Assembly (NCBI GenBank): GCA_022424805.1
Contig: JAKMGR010000404.1
Coordinates: 1-8,815 of the forward strand
Reading direction: 5' to 3'
Source: Verrucomicrobiales bacterium
GTDB lineage: Bacteria; Verrucomicrobiota; Verrucomicrobiia; Verrucomicrobiales; DEV007
DNA: 8,815 nucleotides
The notes below the pieces were generated by a model. The model was not told the DNA's origin. It did no database searches and was given only the letters and a program-made list of their open reading frames with translations. Numbering within the stretch: the stretch's first letter is position 1; every line of letters starts with the position of its first letter. The position numbers and the translations under genes were made by a program. This document shows positions 1 to 6,444 of this stretch, piece after piece.

Positions 1-897
1 TTTACCACCTCTGTCGTAATGATAGTGATCGGCATGCGTGTCGATTCGCTCGTAGACGTAGGGGTTCGGATCGGCGCCGAAACTCTCGGTAAAATGCGCT
101 CCGGTGATTCCGTGCCAGAGATGCCCGTTCACGGTATTGATGAAAAAAAGCTCCCCATTGCGATCCCAATCATGCCCCCATGGATTGGTCGTCCCATGGG
201 TAAGCTGCTCGAAAACTTCCCGCTCAGGATGATAACGCCAGACGCCGCCCTTGATCGGAATGCGCTCCTCCTCCGGAGTTCCCGGCTTCCCTATTTTGCC
301 CGGACACGAATGACCACAGCGTCCGTAGAGCCATCCATCGGGGCCCCAGCGAAGACCATTCGCGAAGTTGTGGTAGTTGCTCTGTGCGACCGTGAATCCA
401 TCGAGCTTCACGACAGGCTCTGAGTCGGGAATATCATCTCCGTTTTCATCGGGGATAAACAGCAATCTTGGCGGGCACATCAGCCAGACGCCACCACGAC
501 CAACCTCGACGCTGGTAAGCATCTGGACCTTATCCGTAAAAACTTTCCGCTCGTCGGCGACTCCGTCATTGTCCATGTCTGCGAGAATGATCACGCGATC
601 TTTCAGCGACAGGTCGAAACGCATCGCCCGTTCCGCATAGGTGTAATTCTCCGCTACCCACATTCTCCCTTTTGGATCCCAAGCCATTGCGATGGGATTT
701 CGCACCTTGGGTTCGGCTGCAAACAGGTTCACCGAAAACCCATTGGGAAGAGAAAACATCTTCACCGCTTCCTCCGGTGAAGGCGGATTGGCTGTTTTAT
801 CAGGCTCGCTGTTGTAGATCTCCGGAAAGTTTTCGGCGAAGAGGGAGTCAACCTGTTCAAAGAGAAGTATGAGGAGAAAGGGAGCGAGTCGCGTCAT
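1..897 (-). CDS. PVC-type membrane-bound dehydrogenase, N-terminal part (partial at left edge)
   Basis: Open for 299 codons from an ATG at 897 to the window edge, so the C-terminus is missing. Residues 1-21 (MTRLAPFLLILLFEQVDSLFA) form a short signal peptide, so the product is exported. The mature part reads like the beta-propeller N-terminal domain of the Pirellula/Verrucomicrobium-type dehydrogenases: FSLPNGFSVNLFAAEP (48-63), MAWDPKGRMWVAENYTY (71-87), NYHNFANGLRWGPDGWLYG (174-192), and TNPWGHDWDRNGELFFIN (237-254). Two acidic loops, DMDNDGVADE (107-116) and DENGDDIPD (150-158), look like calcium-binding loops. Full family members often continue into HEAT-like repeats and a c-type haem domain, which would lie off the window. 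An alternative in-frame ATG lies at 918, directly after an in-frame TAA; the 897 start gives the more typical signal peptide. Neither has a clear Shine-Dalgarno. Substrate unknown. Transcribed divergently from the GDSL/DUF1080 gene. Confidence 0.85.
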   Translation of the reverse strand, partial: MTRLAPFLLILLFEQVDSLFAENFPEIYNSEPDKTANPPSPEEAVKMFSLPNGFSVNLFAAEPKVRNPIAMAWDPKGRMWVAENYTYAERAMRFDLSLKDRVIILADMDNDGVADERKVFTDKVQMLTSVEVGRGGVWLMCPPRLLFIPDENGDDIPDSEPVVKLDGFTVAQSNYHNFANGLRWGPDGWLYGRCGHSCPGKIGKPGTPEEERIPIKGGVWRYHPEREVFEQLTHGTTNPWGHDWDRNGELFFINTVNGHLWHGITGAHFTESFGADPNPYVYERIDTHADHYHYDRGGK

Positions 898-930
898 GTG
901 GGAACTGAGGTTTTCCATTTACTACTATGA

Positions 931-1002
931 AACCACAAAAGATTTAGGCACGAATGAAACACGATCGTGTCTCATTCGTGGAAGCGAAGCGCATTCGTGG
1001 TT
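931..1002. repeat. Imperfect inverted repeat built on CATTCGTG, in the divergent intergenic region
   Basis: The centre is a perfect 12-bp palindrome, ACACGATCGTGT (959-970). One mismatched pair on each side leads to flanking arms CACGAATGA (949-957) and TCATTCGTG (972-980), giving a 32-bp near-palindrome. A further CATTCGTGG copy lies at 992-1000, a direct repeat of 973-981. The outer ends are AACCAC (931-936) and GTGGTT (997-1002), so the whole 72 bp folds into arms of about 34 and 38 bp. It fills most of the 141-bp gap between two divergent start codons (897 and 1039). It could be a dispersed intergenic palindrome (MITE- or REP-like), a dimeric regulator site, or both. It looks non-coding. 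Confidence 0.7.
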
Positions 1003-1038
1003 CTTTCCGAAGTGAGAACTCTGTGAGACAACTTTTCC

Positions 1039-2574
1039 ATGAAACCCGCATTTTCTCTACTGCTCCTTCCCATTCTCTTCTGGGCGTCCTGTTCGGCTCC
1101 GCCAGAGCAGGCTTCCAAAGCGTCTGTCACGATGGAGGGCACGGTTCTTTTCCTTGGTGACTCTATCACCCACGCCGGACACTACGTTGCGGACCTCGAT
1201 GCCGTATTGCAGTCTCGGGGAGCGAACACCGAACTGATCAATCTCGGGCTGCCTAGCGAAACCTGCACCGGGCTGTCGGAACCGGATCACCCCTTCCCCC
1301 GCCCCAACATTCACGACCGGATCGACAATGCGCTAAAGATTGTGAATCCGAATCTCGTCTTTGCCTGTTACGGAATGAACGATGGGATCTACCATCCCTT
1401 CAGCGAGGAACGGTTTCAGGCATACCAGGAAGGCATCGATGCCATCATCGAAAAAGTTCACGCATCCGGCGCAAAACTGGTCCTGATGACACCACCACCT
1501 TTCGATCCGGAACCACTTCGGGCAAAAGGAAAACTGAAACCGGCAGGTGCGGACAAATACGCCTGGTTCGAAATCTACGAGAACTACGATACAGAGGTGA
1601 TGGCATGCTACTCCGAGTGGATTCTGAAACAGGAAGATCGGGTCGAAGGAGTGATCGATCTGCGCACACCTGTTCTCGAAGCCGTTGCCGAAAAAAGAAA
1701 AACTGAACCCGAATACACCCTCTCCAATGACGGAGTCCACATCAACGCCGACGGTCACACGCTCGTATCGAAGGGCATTCTCGACTACCTCGGAATTGGC
1801 GCTGCCGCCGTCGACGAACTGTCCCCGGCTCTTCATGACCTCACCGAAAAACGGCAGAAAATCCTCCACGATGCGTGGCTCAGCCATGTCGGTCACACTC
1901 GCCCGCAAACGAGGCCGGGCCTCCCTCTCGAAACCGCGCGCATCGCCGCTGCGCTGGTGGGAGAAGAGAATCCCGTCTCTCTCTTTAACGGAATCGATTT
2001 GAAGAACTGGGAAGGCGACGACACGATCTGGTCGGTCGAGAAAGGTGTGATCGTTGGTCGGAATGAGGGCGTCGTTCCATCGAGTAGCTATCTTTTCACC
2101 AAGTCGAGTCACAGGAATTTTCGTCTCATCCTTGATGTGAAGCAGACTGTCTCGGAAAACCATTCCACGATGCACTCGGCCGTCGCTGCTCTCGGCGAGA
2201 GATTCACTGACAAGGGAGATAACGCGTTTGGATTCAAGGGACCCCTCCTGATGTTCTGTCACGACTGGGGAATCTGGGATGCGTATCAGCGCAATCGTAT
2301 TGAGCCAGCCGGGCAAAAGGGCGGACTGCAAATCGACGCTGAGAAGAAAGGTGATTGGAACCGGATTGAAATCCTGGTCCTCGGAAACCGCATCCGCTTT
2401 GTCGCCAACGGCTCACTCGTCTTCGATTATACCGACGAAACAGAGATGCTGCGAAATTCCCCTGTCGGATTGCAGATCCACTCTAACAAACGCCCACAGG
2501 AGTATCGCTTTCGCGGTCTTGTGGTTTGCGATGATCCCGAGAATAGGTTGGTGACGCTTGATGATGCAGAGTAA
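1039..2574 (+). CDS. Lipoprotein with SGNH/GDSL esterase domain fused to a DUF1080 (3-keto-disaccharide hydrolase-type) domain
   Basis: A 511-residue exported two-domain protein. Residues 1-18 are a signal ending in WASC, a likely lipobox (Trp at -3 is atypical), so it is probably membrane-anchored through Cys18. Residues ~33-252 are an SGNH hydrolase: block I FLGDSITH with nucleophile Ser42, block II Gly70, block III YGMND with Asn114, block V SNDGVH with Asp231 and His234. This supports esterase activity, perhaps removing acyl groups from polysaccharide. Residues ~312-496 are a DUF1080 jelly-roll domain beginning SLFNGIDLKNWEG, with the family-like FCHDWGIWDAYQRNR stretch (406-420) and EYRFRGLVV at the end. 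Related DUF1080 proteins act on or bind sugars. The ATG at 1039 is chosen because the signal peptide begins there; no Shine-Dalgarno is visible. Transcribed away from the dehydrogenase gene, so the two may share a regulatory region. Confidence 0.88.
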   Translation: MKPAFSLLLLPILFWASCSAPPEQASKASVTMEGTVLFLGDSITHAGHYVADLDAVLQSRGANTELINLGLPSETCTGLSEPDHPFPRPNIHDRIDNALKIVNPNLVFACYGMNDGIYHPFSEERFQAYQEGIDAIIEKVHASGAKLVLMTPPPFDPEPLRAKGKLKPAGADKYAWFEIYENYDTEVMACYSEWILKQEDRVEGVIDLRTPVLEAVAEKRKTEPEYTLSNDGVHINADGHTLVSKGILDYLGIGAAAVDELSPALHDLTEKRQKILHDAWLSHVGHTRPQTRPGLPLETARIAAALVGEENPVSLFNGIDLKNWEGDDTIWSVEKGVIVGRNEGVVPSSSYLFTKSSHRNFRLILDVKQTVSENHSTMHSAVAALGERFTDKGDNAFGFKGPLLMFCHDWGIWDAYQRNRIEPAGQKGGLQIDAEKKGDWNRIEILVLGNRIRFVANGSLVFDYTDETEMLRNSPVGLQIHSNKRPQEYRFRGLVVCDDPENRLVTLDDAE

Positions 2575-2583
2575 GCATTTCGA

Positions 2584-2610
2584 AAACGCGACCGCGGCAT
2601 GCGTTTATAT
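2584..2610 (+). terminator. Possible weak terminator hairpin after the GDSL/DUF1080 gene
   Basis: AAACGC (2584-2589) pairs with GCGTTT (2601-2606) around an 11-nt GC-rich loop that itself contains CCGCGG. It starts 10 bp after the stop codon and is followed by ATAT rather than a clean T run. Position fits a terminator; the structure is weak. Confidence 0.3.
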
Positions 2611-2676
2611 CCCCTTCGCCAGTTTAGCCTTTCTGGCAATACTCCTGCAATTGAACCGTCCGCATCCTTTGCCACA

Positions 2677-2691
2677 CGGGATGAAATCCCG
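2677..2691. repeat. Perfect short palindrome CGGGAT-gaa-ATCCCG in a convergent gap
   Basis: A 6-bp perfect stem with a 3-nt loop, 31 bp downstream of the stop codon of the minus-strand phospholipase-like gene. It has no T tract on either side in the expected place, so it is not a textbook intrinsic terminator, although the location suits 3'-end formation or mRNA stabilisation for that gene. It may also be one copy of a dispersed palindromic element, which this window cannot show. Confidence 0.4.
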
Positions 2692-2722
2692 CGCTAAATT
2701 TCTTCGTCGCAACTTCTCAAAC

Positions 2723-3691
2723 TCACTTCGAGAGCAAGAACGCCGTATACAAAACATCGGCGGTCAGCTTCGCATTCTCCGTTGCCACCAGGTCGAGAAA
2801 GGAATCTGTCTCCGCACTCGATCCTTTTTCTTTCCAGTCATCAGCAAGATGAGCGTGAACAAATCCATCACCGTCGGTGTAGACCGACTTGGCATATTCT
2901 CGTGACGCGAACAGGCGTTTCGTAAATTCTATCGAAGCATCCTCCGGGGTTTTGCCGAGAGATCGGGGCTTGTATCCCTTGAGGGTTGCCTTCATCCCCT
3001 TCCCTCCCACTGACCAGAAGAGAGAAGTATTGATCGACTTTTCGTTTCTGCTTCCTTCTGGGGTCTGCAACCCATGAGCAGCGAGGCCGTCTTCGAAAGC
3101 TTCGCGCTGAAGCTTGTATCCATCCCAAACATGAAAGGGCGAAACTCGGTCCTGAATAGCATGGGCGATCGCGCCAAAATACTCCGCCGCAATTACATCC
3201 TCTTCATCGCGAAACGCTTTTGATATTTTTTCAAAATACCACTTCGATCCCTTTAGGGCGAACTGGCGATTCAACTCCTCGGTCTGAAGAGTGAAATAGT
3301 GATAGGTCTTCGGCCGAGGGCCCTCCCATTTCAAACGATCTGGTCCAGCGTAGGTAATGGGAGGGAGAAACTTTCCATTTTTCTCCGCGTAGACAAACTG
3401 AGTTACCCTGACACGTTCCTCCAAATCTGCTTCATCCCGCGACGGACCGTCCACCCAATCTGGGTGTCCGCAAAATCGGTTCTCCACATACCAGCGAATT
3501 GACTCTTCCTCTTTGTGGAAAATGTTCCGATGCAGTTCCTCCCACCGATCCAGCAACTCCTTTGGCTGCGCCCCGACAGCCGCTTCGGTGATGATGCGGT
3601 GACCAACTCCCCATGGGTAAGCCATGTTGGTTGAGGACAGTAGCAGTAATACACAGCCCCATTGCCCAATCGTCCCTTTGAGGATTCTCAT
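2723..3691 (-). CDS. Exported zinc-dependent phospholipase C / P1-nuclease-like protein
   Basis: Predicted 322 residues. Residues 1-24 form a signal peptide (charged start MRILK, hydrophobic core CVLLLLSS), followed by YPWGVGHRIITEAA. The W27...H31 pattern fits the phospholipase C/S1-P1 nuclease fold, in which an N-terminal Trp and nearby His, Asp and Glu bind three zinc ions. Other candidate ligands are HPDW (76-79), HYF (131-133), and the core IAHAIQDRVSPFHVWDG (175-191) with H177, D181 and H187, followed by acidic E200/D201. Such enzymes cleave phospholipids or single-stranded nucleic acid; which applies here cannot be told. The frame extends upstream to a GTG at 3757, but that adds 22 residues ahead of the signal peptide, so the ATG at 3691 is preferred. 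No Shine-Dalgarno is visible. In known P1-type enzymes Trp is the first mature residue; here it sits two residues after the likely Ala-Tyr cleavage, an oddity. Confidence 0.65.
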   Translation of the reverse strand: MRILKGTIGQWGCVLLLLSSTNMAYPWGVGHRIITEAAVGAQPKELLDRWEELHRNIFHKEEESIRWYVENRFCGHPDWVDGPSRDEADLEERVRVTQFVYAEKNGKFLPPITYAGPDRLKWEGPRPKTYHYFTLQTEELNRQFALKGSKWYFEKISKAFRDEEDVIAAEYFGAIAHAIQDRVSPFHVWDGYKLQREAFEDGLAAHGLQTPEGSRNEKSINTSLFWSVGGKGMKATLKGYKPRSLGKTPEDASIEFTKRLFASREYAKSVYTDGDGFVHAHLADDWKEKGSSAETDSFLDLVATENAKLTADVLYTAFLLSK

Positions 3692-3762
3692 GGCAAGAGA
3701 ATCGGAATATTTCGGTTCTACCGCAAGGCTCGAATAGCGGCAAAATGAATCGGGCACACTCC

Positions 3763-4118
3763 CTAATCACCCAAGGCTGACTTCAGATCTATTTCAACTC
3801 GAGTGAGGCCACGGCCGTGAACCCGTCCATACGCTTACAAATACGCACGATCCTGAGTCAGCAGCGGTGCCTTCAACTGCTTGAGCAAATCGGTCTTGGC
3901 TTCCCCAGCCGGTTGCTCCTCGTTTTTGGGTGGCATTTCACCGGTCTTCACACGTTGATACATTTTGTCCTAAACCGCAAAGCTCGCCAGTCGAAATCCT
4001 CTACCTGCGTATCTGCAGCGTTCGATACTGCGCCAAAGCCGGAAAAAACAAATAGCGCCGATAGAACGATTACCCAGAGGATAAACTTGGCGCGCTTCTT
4101 AAACCGATACGGAACTCG
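3763..4118 (-). pseudogene. Decayed N-terminal fragment of a DUF1587/PSD-type c-type cytochrome-associated protein
   Basis: Minus-strand translation gives recognisable pieces in two frames. The first frame (from 4118) follows a TAG at 4119-4121, has no start codon, and reads a signal-peptide-like stretch, KFILWVIVLSALFVFSGFGA then VSNAADTQVEDF. The second frame reads RLASFAV, a TAG at 3970-3972, DKMYQRVKTGEMPPKNEEQP, then AGEAKTDLLKQLKAPLLTQD, an in-frame TAA at 3835-3837, and AYGRVHGRGLTRVEIDLKSA-LGD, ending at a TAG (3763-3765). Ordered GEMPPK, then a leucine-rich segment, then GRV...LTRVE...LGD resembles the start of PVC DUF1587/DUF1592 proteins, where a CxxCH haem site normally lies between signal peptide and MPP motif. 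That site is missing, implying an internal deletion and frameshift near 3990-4010. The TAG before DKM could be a mutated Trp codon. The several hundred residues that normally follow are absent. The family call is from memory of motifs. Confidence 0.65.
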
Positions 4119-4245
4119 CTAGAAATTTTCTTTCAATCTTGTACTAGAATCTGCACAGAATTCAGTAGGATATGAAGGTAGCTCAACAGGTCACAATTCC
4201 CTGATCGATTCATCGTAGAGTTTTCCACCTTTCCCCGATTTCGAC
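4119..4245. other. Intergenic region upstream of the EI24-like gene, no clear element
   Basis: This 127-bp stretch separates the pseudogene remnant from the start of the plus-strand pair. It must carry their promoter if they form a unit. TAGAAT at 4145-4150 is a possible -10 hexamer, but no convincing -35 partner is visible, and I see no hairpin, repeat or small gene. Confidence 0.3.
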
Positions 4246-5025
4246 ATGTCCAGTAAATCAGCAAAAAGCGGCTCGTTCTTCTCCGGAGTCATTTCTGGTC
4301 TCAGTGCCTACTTCAGGGTGACGGCCGTGCTCTTTCGATACAAGCTCTGGCACTTTCAACTTTTACCCGCAGCGATCAGCTTCGTCGTTTCCGCGCTGCT
4401 CTTTTACGGATTCTTCGTGGCCACCGGGAAGTTCACAGGGTGGATGGATGGACTCATTCGAGTGCCATGGGAATGGCTCGATACGACGATCAACTGGACA
4501 CTGGCAATCCTCGCGTTTCTCATCCTCATCGCGGGATTTTTCTTCGCTCACAAACACATCATACTCGTCATTCTGGCACCATTTCTGGGGACTATTGCTG
4601 AAGAAACGATGAAAAATCTCAAAGGAGAAGATTTCGTGAAAACCGACATCGGGATTGGGCCGGCGATCGCGCGCGGGGCAAAAATCAACCTTCGCTACAT
4701 CACTCGAGAGATTTTCACCAACCTCATCTTTCTCGCCTGCGGTATTATTCCCGTGATCGGGTCCGTTATATCCGCATCCGGAATGTTCCTCACTCAAGCC
4801 CGCTTCCTCGGATACGGCCTCATGGATTTCCCCCTCGAAAACCGCGGCCTTACTGTCGACGAAAGCGACGACTTTGTCCGCGAGCGCGCAGGACTTTCTG
4901 TCGGAATCGGCGGCGGCTACATGCTTATCATGGCAATCCCTTTCGTCGGATGGATGTTCGCACCAACCTTCGGAACCGTCGCCGGAACAATTCGAGCGAT
5001 CGAAGAGTTGGAGCGAGATGAGTAA
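4246..5025 (+). CDS. EI24/CysZ-like integral membrane protein
   Basis: A 259-residue membrane protein with hydrophobic segments at about 39-60, 83-118 (probably a re-entrant pair or two short helices), 157-181 and 217-247. The amphipathic N-terminus containing GVISGLSAYF, the motif LVILAPFLGTIAEE (107-120) and the cytosolic stretch around 145-155 fit the EI24 domain family, which includes the bacterial sulfate permease CysZ. No sulfur-assimilation genes are nearby, so sulfate transport is not supported by context and no symbol is given. The ATG at 4246 is the first plausible start, with a pyrimidine-rich leader and no Shine-Dalgarno. Its stop codon overlaps the next gene's start by 8 bp, so the two are almost certainly co-transcribed and translationally coupled. 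Confidence 0.75.
   Translation: MSSKSAKSGSFFSGVISGLSAYFRVTAVLFRYKLWHFQLLPAAISFVVSALLFYGFFVATGKFTGWMDGLIRVPWEWLDTTINWTLAILAFLILIAGFFFAHKHIILVILAPFLGTIAEETMKNLKGEDFVKTDIGIGPAIARGAKINLRYITREIFTNLIFLACGIIPVIGSVISASGMFLTQARFLGYGLMDFPLENRGLTVDESDDFVRERAGLSVGIGGGYMLIMAIPFVGWMFAPTFGTVAGTIRAIEELERDE
5010..5013 (+). promoter_or_regulatory. Shine-Dalgarno GGAG deciding the start of the RibK-like gene
   Basis: GGAG sits four bases before the ATG at 5018, inside the last codons of the EI24-like gene. It is the only convincing Shine-Dalgarno seen at the start codons examined here, and it supports 5018 over longer in-frame alternatives. Confidence 0.5.
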
Positions 5026-5479
5026 ATCGCGGGAAATCCTTGCCACCGTCGTGGAAGGCCACGGCGTAGCCTCGGGAAAATCCAACGACCCTCGATTCCC
5101 CGGGGGAACCCTCCAGATGCAGATTCCATTTTTCCTCGAGTTCGGGCTCGATCTTTCCCACTACCATACCGGCACACTGAATCTCTCCATCGCGCCACAC
5201 CGCTTCGAAATCATTTCCCCCACCCACACCTTTCGCCTGGTGAAGTGGCACCCGACCGAGCCCGCCGAAGACTTTTCCTTCGTAGCTTGCCGGGTGAACC
5301 AACCAGGCTGCAGGGAAAAATGTGGTGGCTACATCTACTATCCCCATCCCGAGACAAAACCGGAACACTTCCAGCCGGATGATATCCTTGAAGTCATCCT
5401 TGCAGAATTTCAGGATAACCTGTCCTACGGGGACACGGTCGAACTGGAGGTGGATGAGAGCCTCGTGCGATTGATCTGA
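5018..5479 (+). CDS. Small soluble protein resembling archaeal CTP-dependent riboflavin kinase (DUF120-like)
   Basis: Predicted 153 residues with no signal peptide or membrane segment. The order of motifs resembles the archaeal CTP-dependent riboflavin kinase family (RibK, DUF120, cradle-loop barrel): VVEGHGVASG (11-20) in place of G-x-V-x-S-G, FPGGTLQMQIPFF (27-39), HTGTLNLSI (50-58) matching the P-G-T-L-N motif whose Thr and Asn bind the metal, then DDILEVILAEFQDNLSYGDT (121-140) followed by VELEV, like the family's C-terminal E-I-I-A-P ... L-x-D-G-D-x-V-E. Cys91, Cys98 and Cys102 are unusual extras. Length matches the archaeal enzymes. The kinase role is inferred and may not hold. The ATG at 5018 is chosen because GGAG lies four bases upstream (5010-5013); longer in-frame starts would run deep into the EI24-like gene. 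The 8-bp overlap suggests translational coupling. Confidence 0.55.
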   Translation: MSKSREILATVVEGHGVASGKSNDPRFPGGTLQMQIPFFLEFGLDLSHYHTGTLNLSIAPHRFEIISPTHTFRLVKWHPTEPAEDFSFVACRVNQPGCREKCGGYIYYPHPETKPEHFQPDDILEVILAEFQDNLSYGDTVELEVDESLVRLI

Positions 5480-5586
5480 CCGCCCCCAAAGTCACCGAAA
5501 AACCGCCACAATCTGACGTTGAATCCCGATCCGGTTGCGTTTTAACTGACGGCCGAATTTATCGAAAAACCTAACCCTACCCAAAA

Positions 5587-6444
5587 ATGTCTTTCTCATA
5601 TACTGGATTTGCAGACGAAGCCGAAAAGTCCCTCGACGGACAGATCTCCACACTACAAGAAGCCGGATGGTCCGCGATTGAGCTTCGCCTTCTCGACGGC
5701 GGAAATGTCTGCGACCAGACGGAAGAAGAGTGGAAAGCAACATTCGAGCGACTCCAGTCCGAGAACATCCAGATCGTTGGCTTCGGAGGCCAAATCGGAA
5801 ACTGGGCGCGCCCCATCACTTCCGACTTCCAAATGGACCTCGACGAATTGCGTCGCGTCGCTCCCAGAATGCGTGAAGCGGGAACCAGATTTCTCCGCAT
5901 CATGTCCTACCCGAATCCGGAAGAGAATCCTCTTTCCAACGACGAGTGGAAAGCCGAGACCGTCCGCCGACTCAAGGAACTTTCCACCATCGCAGAGGGA
6001 GAAGGCGTCATTCTTGCTCACGAAAACTGCAGCGGCTACGGAGCCTACGCCGAGGGATGGCTAGAACTTGCCGAGGCCGTAGACAGCCCCGCCCTTCAAC
6101 TCATTCTCGATACCGGCAACAACAGCCTTCACGACAACGACAACGAGGCGACCTGGGAATTCTACGAAAAGACCAAGTCTCACATCACTCACGTCCACAT
6201 CAAGAGCGCTCAGCCAAATCCTGAGGGCGGAGACTGGATCACCTGTCATGTTGACGAGGACCCTGTTCAGCGCCGCATTCTTCAAGACCTGAAGAACAAT
6301 GGATATGACGGCTGGCTTTCTATCGAGCCACACATCAAAGCCGCCATCCACGCAGGCCAGGACGTCGATGACACCGGCGAAGCCCGCGAAGTCTGGGTCG
6401 AATACACCCGCCGACTCGAAGCGCTCGTAAATTCGCTGGATTAA
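5587..6444 (+). CDS. TIM-barrel sugar isomerase/epimerase (xylose isomerase-like, AP-endonuclease-2 fold)
   Basis: A 285-residue cytoplasmic protein with no signal peptide. It follows the xylose isomerase-like TIM-barrel pattern: TGFADEA at the first strand (6-12), AIELRLLDGGNV (30-41) at the second, IVGFGGQIGNW (63-73) at the third, FLRIMSY (102-108) at the fourth, then probable divalent-metal ligands Glu146 in LAHENCSGYG, Asp175 in LILDTGNNS, His202/His204 in HVHIKSA and Glu247 in GWLSIEPH. This ligand set is typical of sugar isomerases and epimerases acting on keto sugars, hexuronates or inositol derivatives; the exact substrate cannot be read. The ATG at 5587 follows a 107-bp gap without a Shine-Dalgarno, so it may have its own promoter. 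The last codons form one arm of the hairpin row that follows. A role in catabolism of the sugar carried by the neighbouring symporter is plausible but not shown. Confidence 0.85.
   Translation: MSFSYTGFADEAEKSLDGQISTLQEAGWSAIELRLLDGGNVCDQTEEEWKATFERLQSENIQIVGFGGQIGNWARPITSDFQMDLDELRRVAPRMREAGTRFLRIMSYPNPEENPLSNDEWKAETVRRLKELSTIAEGEGVILAHENCSGYGAYAEGWLELAEAVDSPALQLILDTGNNSLHDNDNEATWEFYEKTKSHITHVHIKSAQPNPEGGDWITCHVDEDPVQRRILQDLKNNGYDGWLSIEPHIKAAIHAGQDVDDTGEAREVWVEYTRRLEALVNSLD

Noticed and set aside
1333..2331. 332-codon minus-strand open frame
   Set aside because: It lies wholly antisense to the GDSL/DUF1080 gene, which has a complete catalytic motif set; the antisense product shows no recognisable motifs or signal peptide.
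2618..2637. GCCAG/CTGGC hairpin with a 10-nt loop
   Set aside because: Five pairs across a long loop with no T tract is within chance expectation.
3817..4122. 101-codon plus-strand open frame
   Set aside because: It is antisense to the DUF1587-like remnant, whose motif order is recognisable; the plus-strand product resembles nothing known.
4130..4160. Possible sigma-70-type promoter with TAGAAT as -10
   Set aside because: No -35 hexamer at a suitable spacing, so not called as a promoter feature.
4363..5085. 240-codon minus-strand open frame
   Set aside because: It is antisense to the EI24-like gene and has a low-complexity, charge-rich translation typical of shadow frames of membrane genes.
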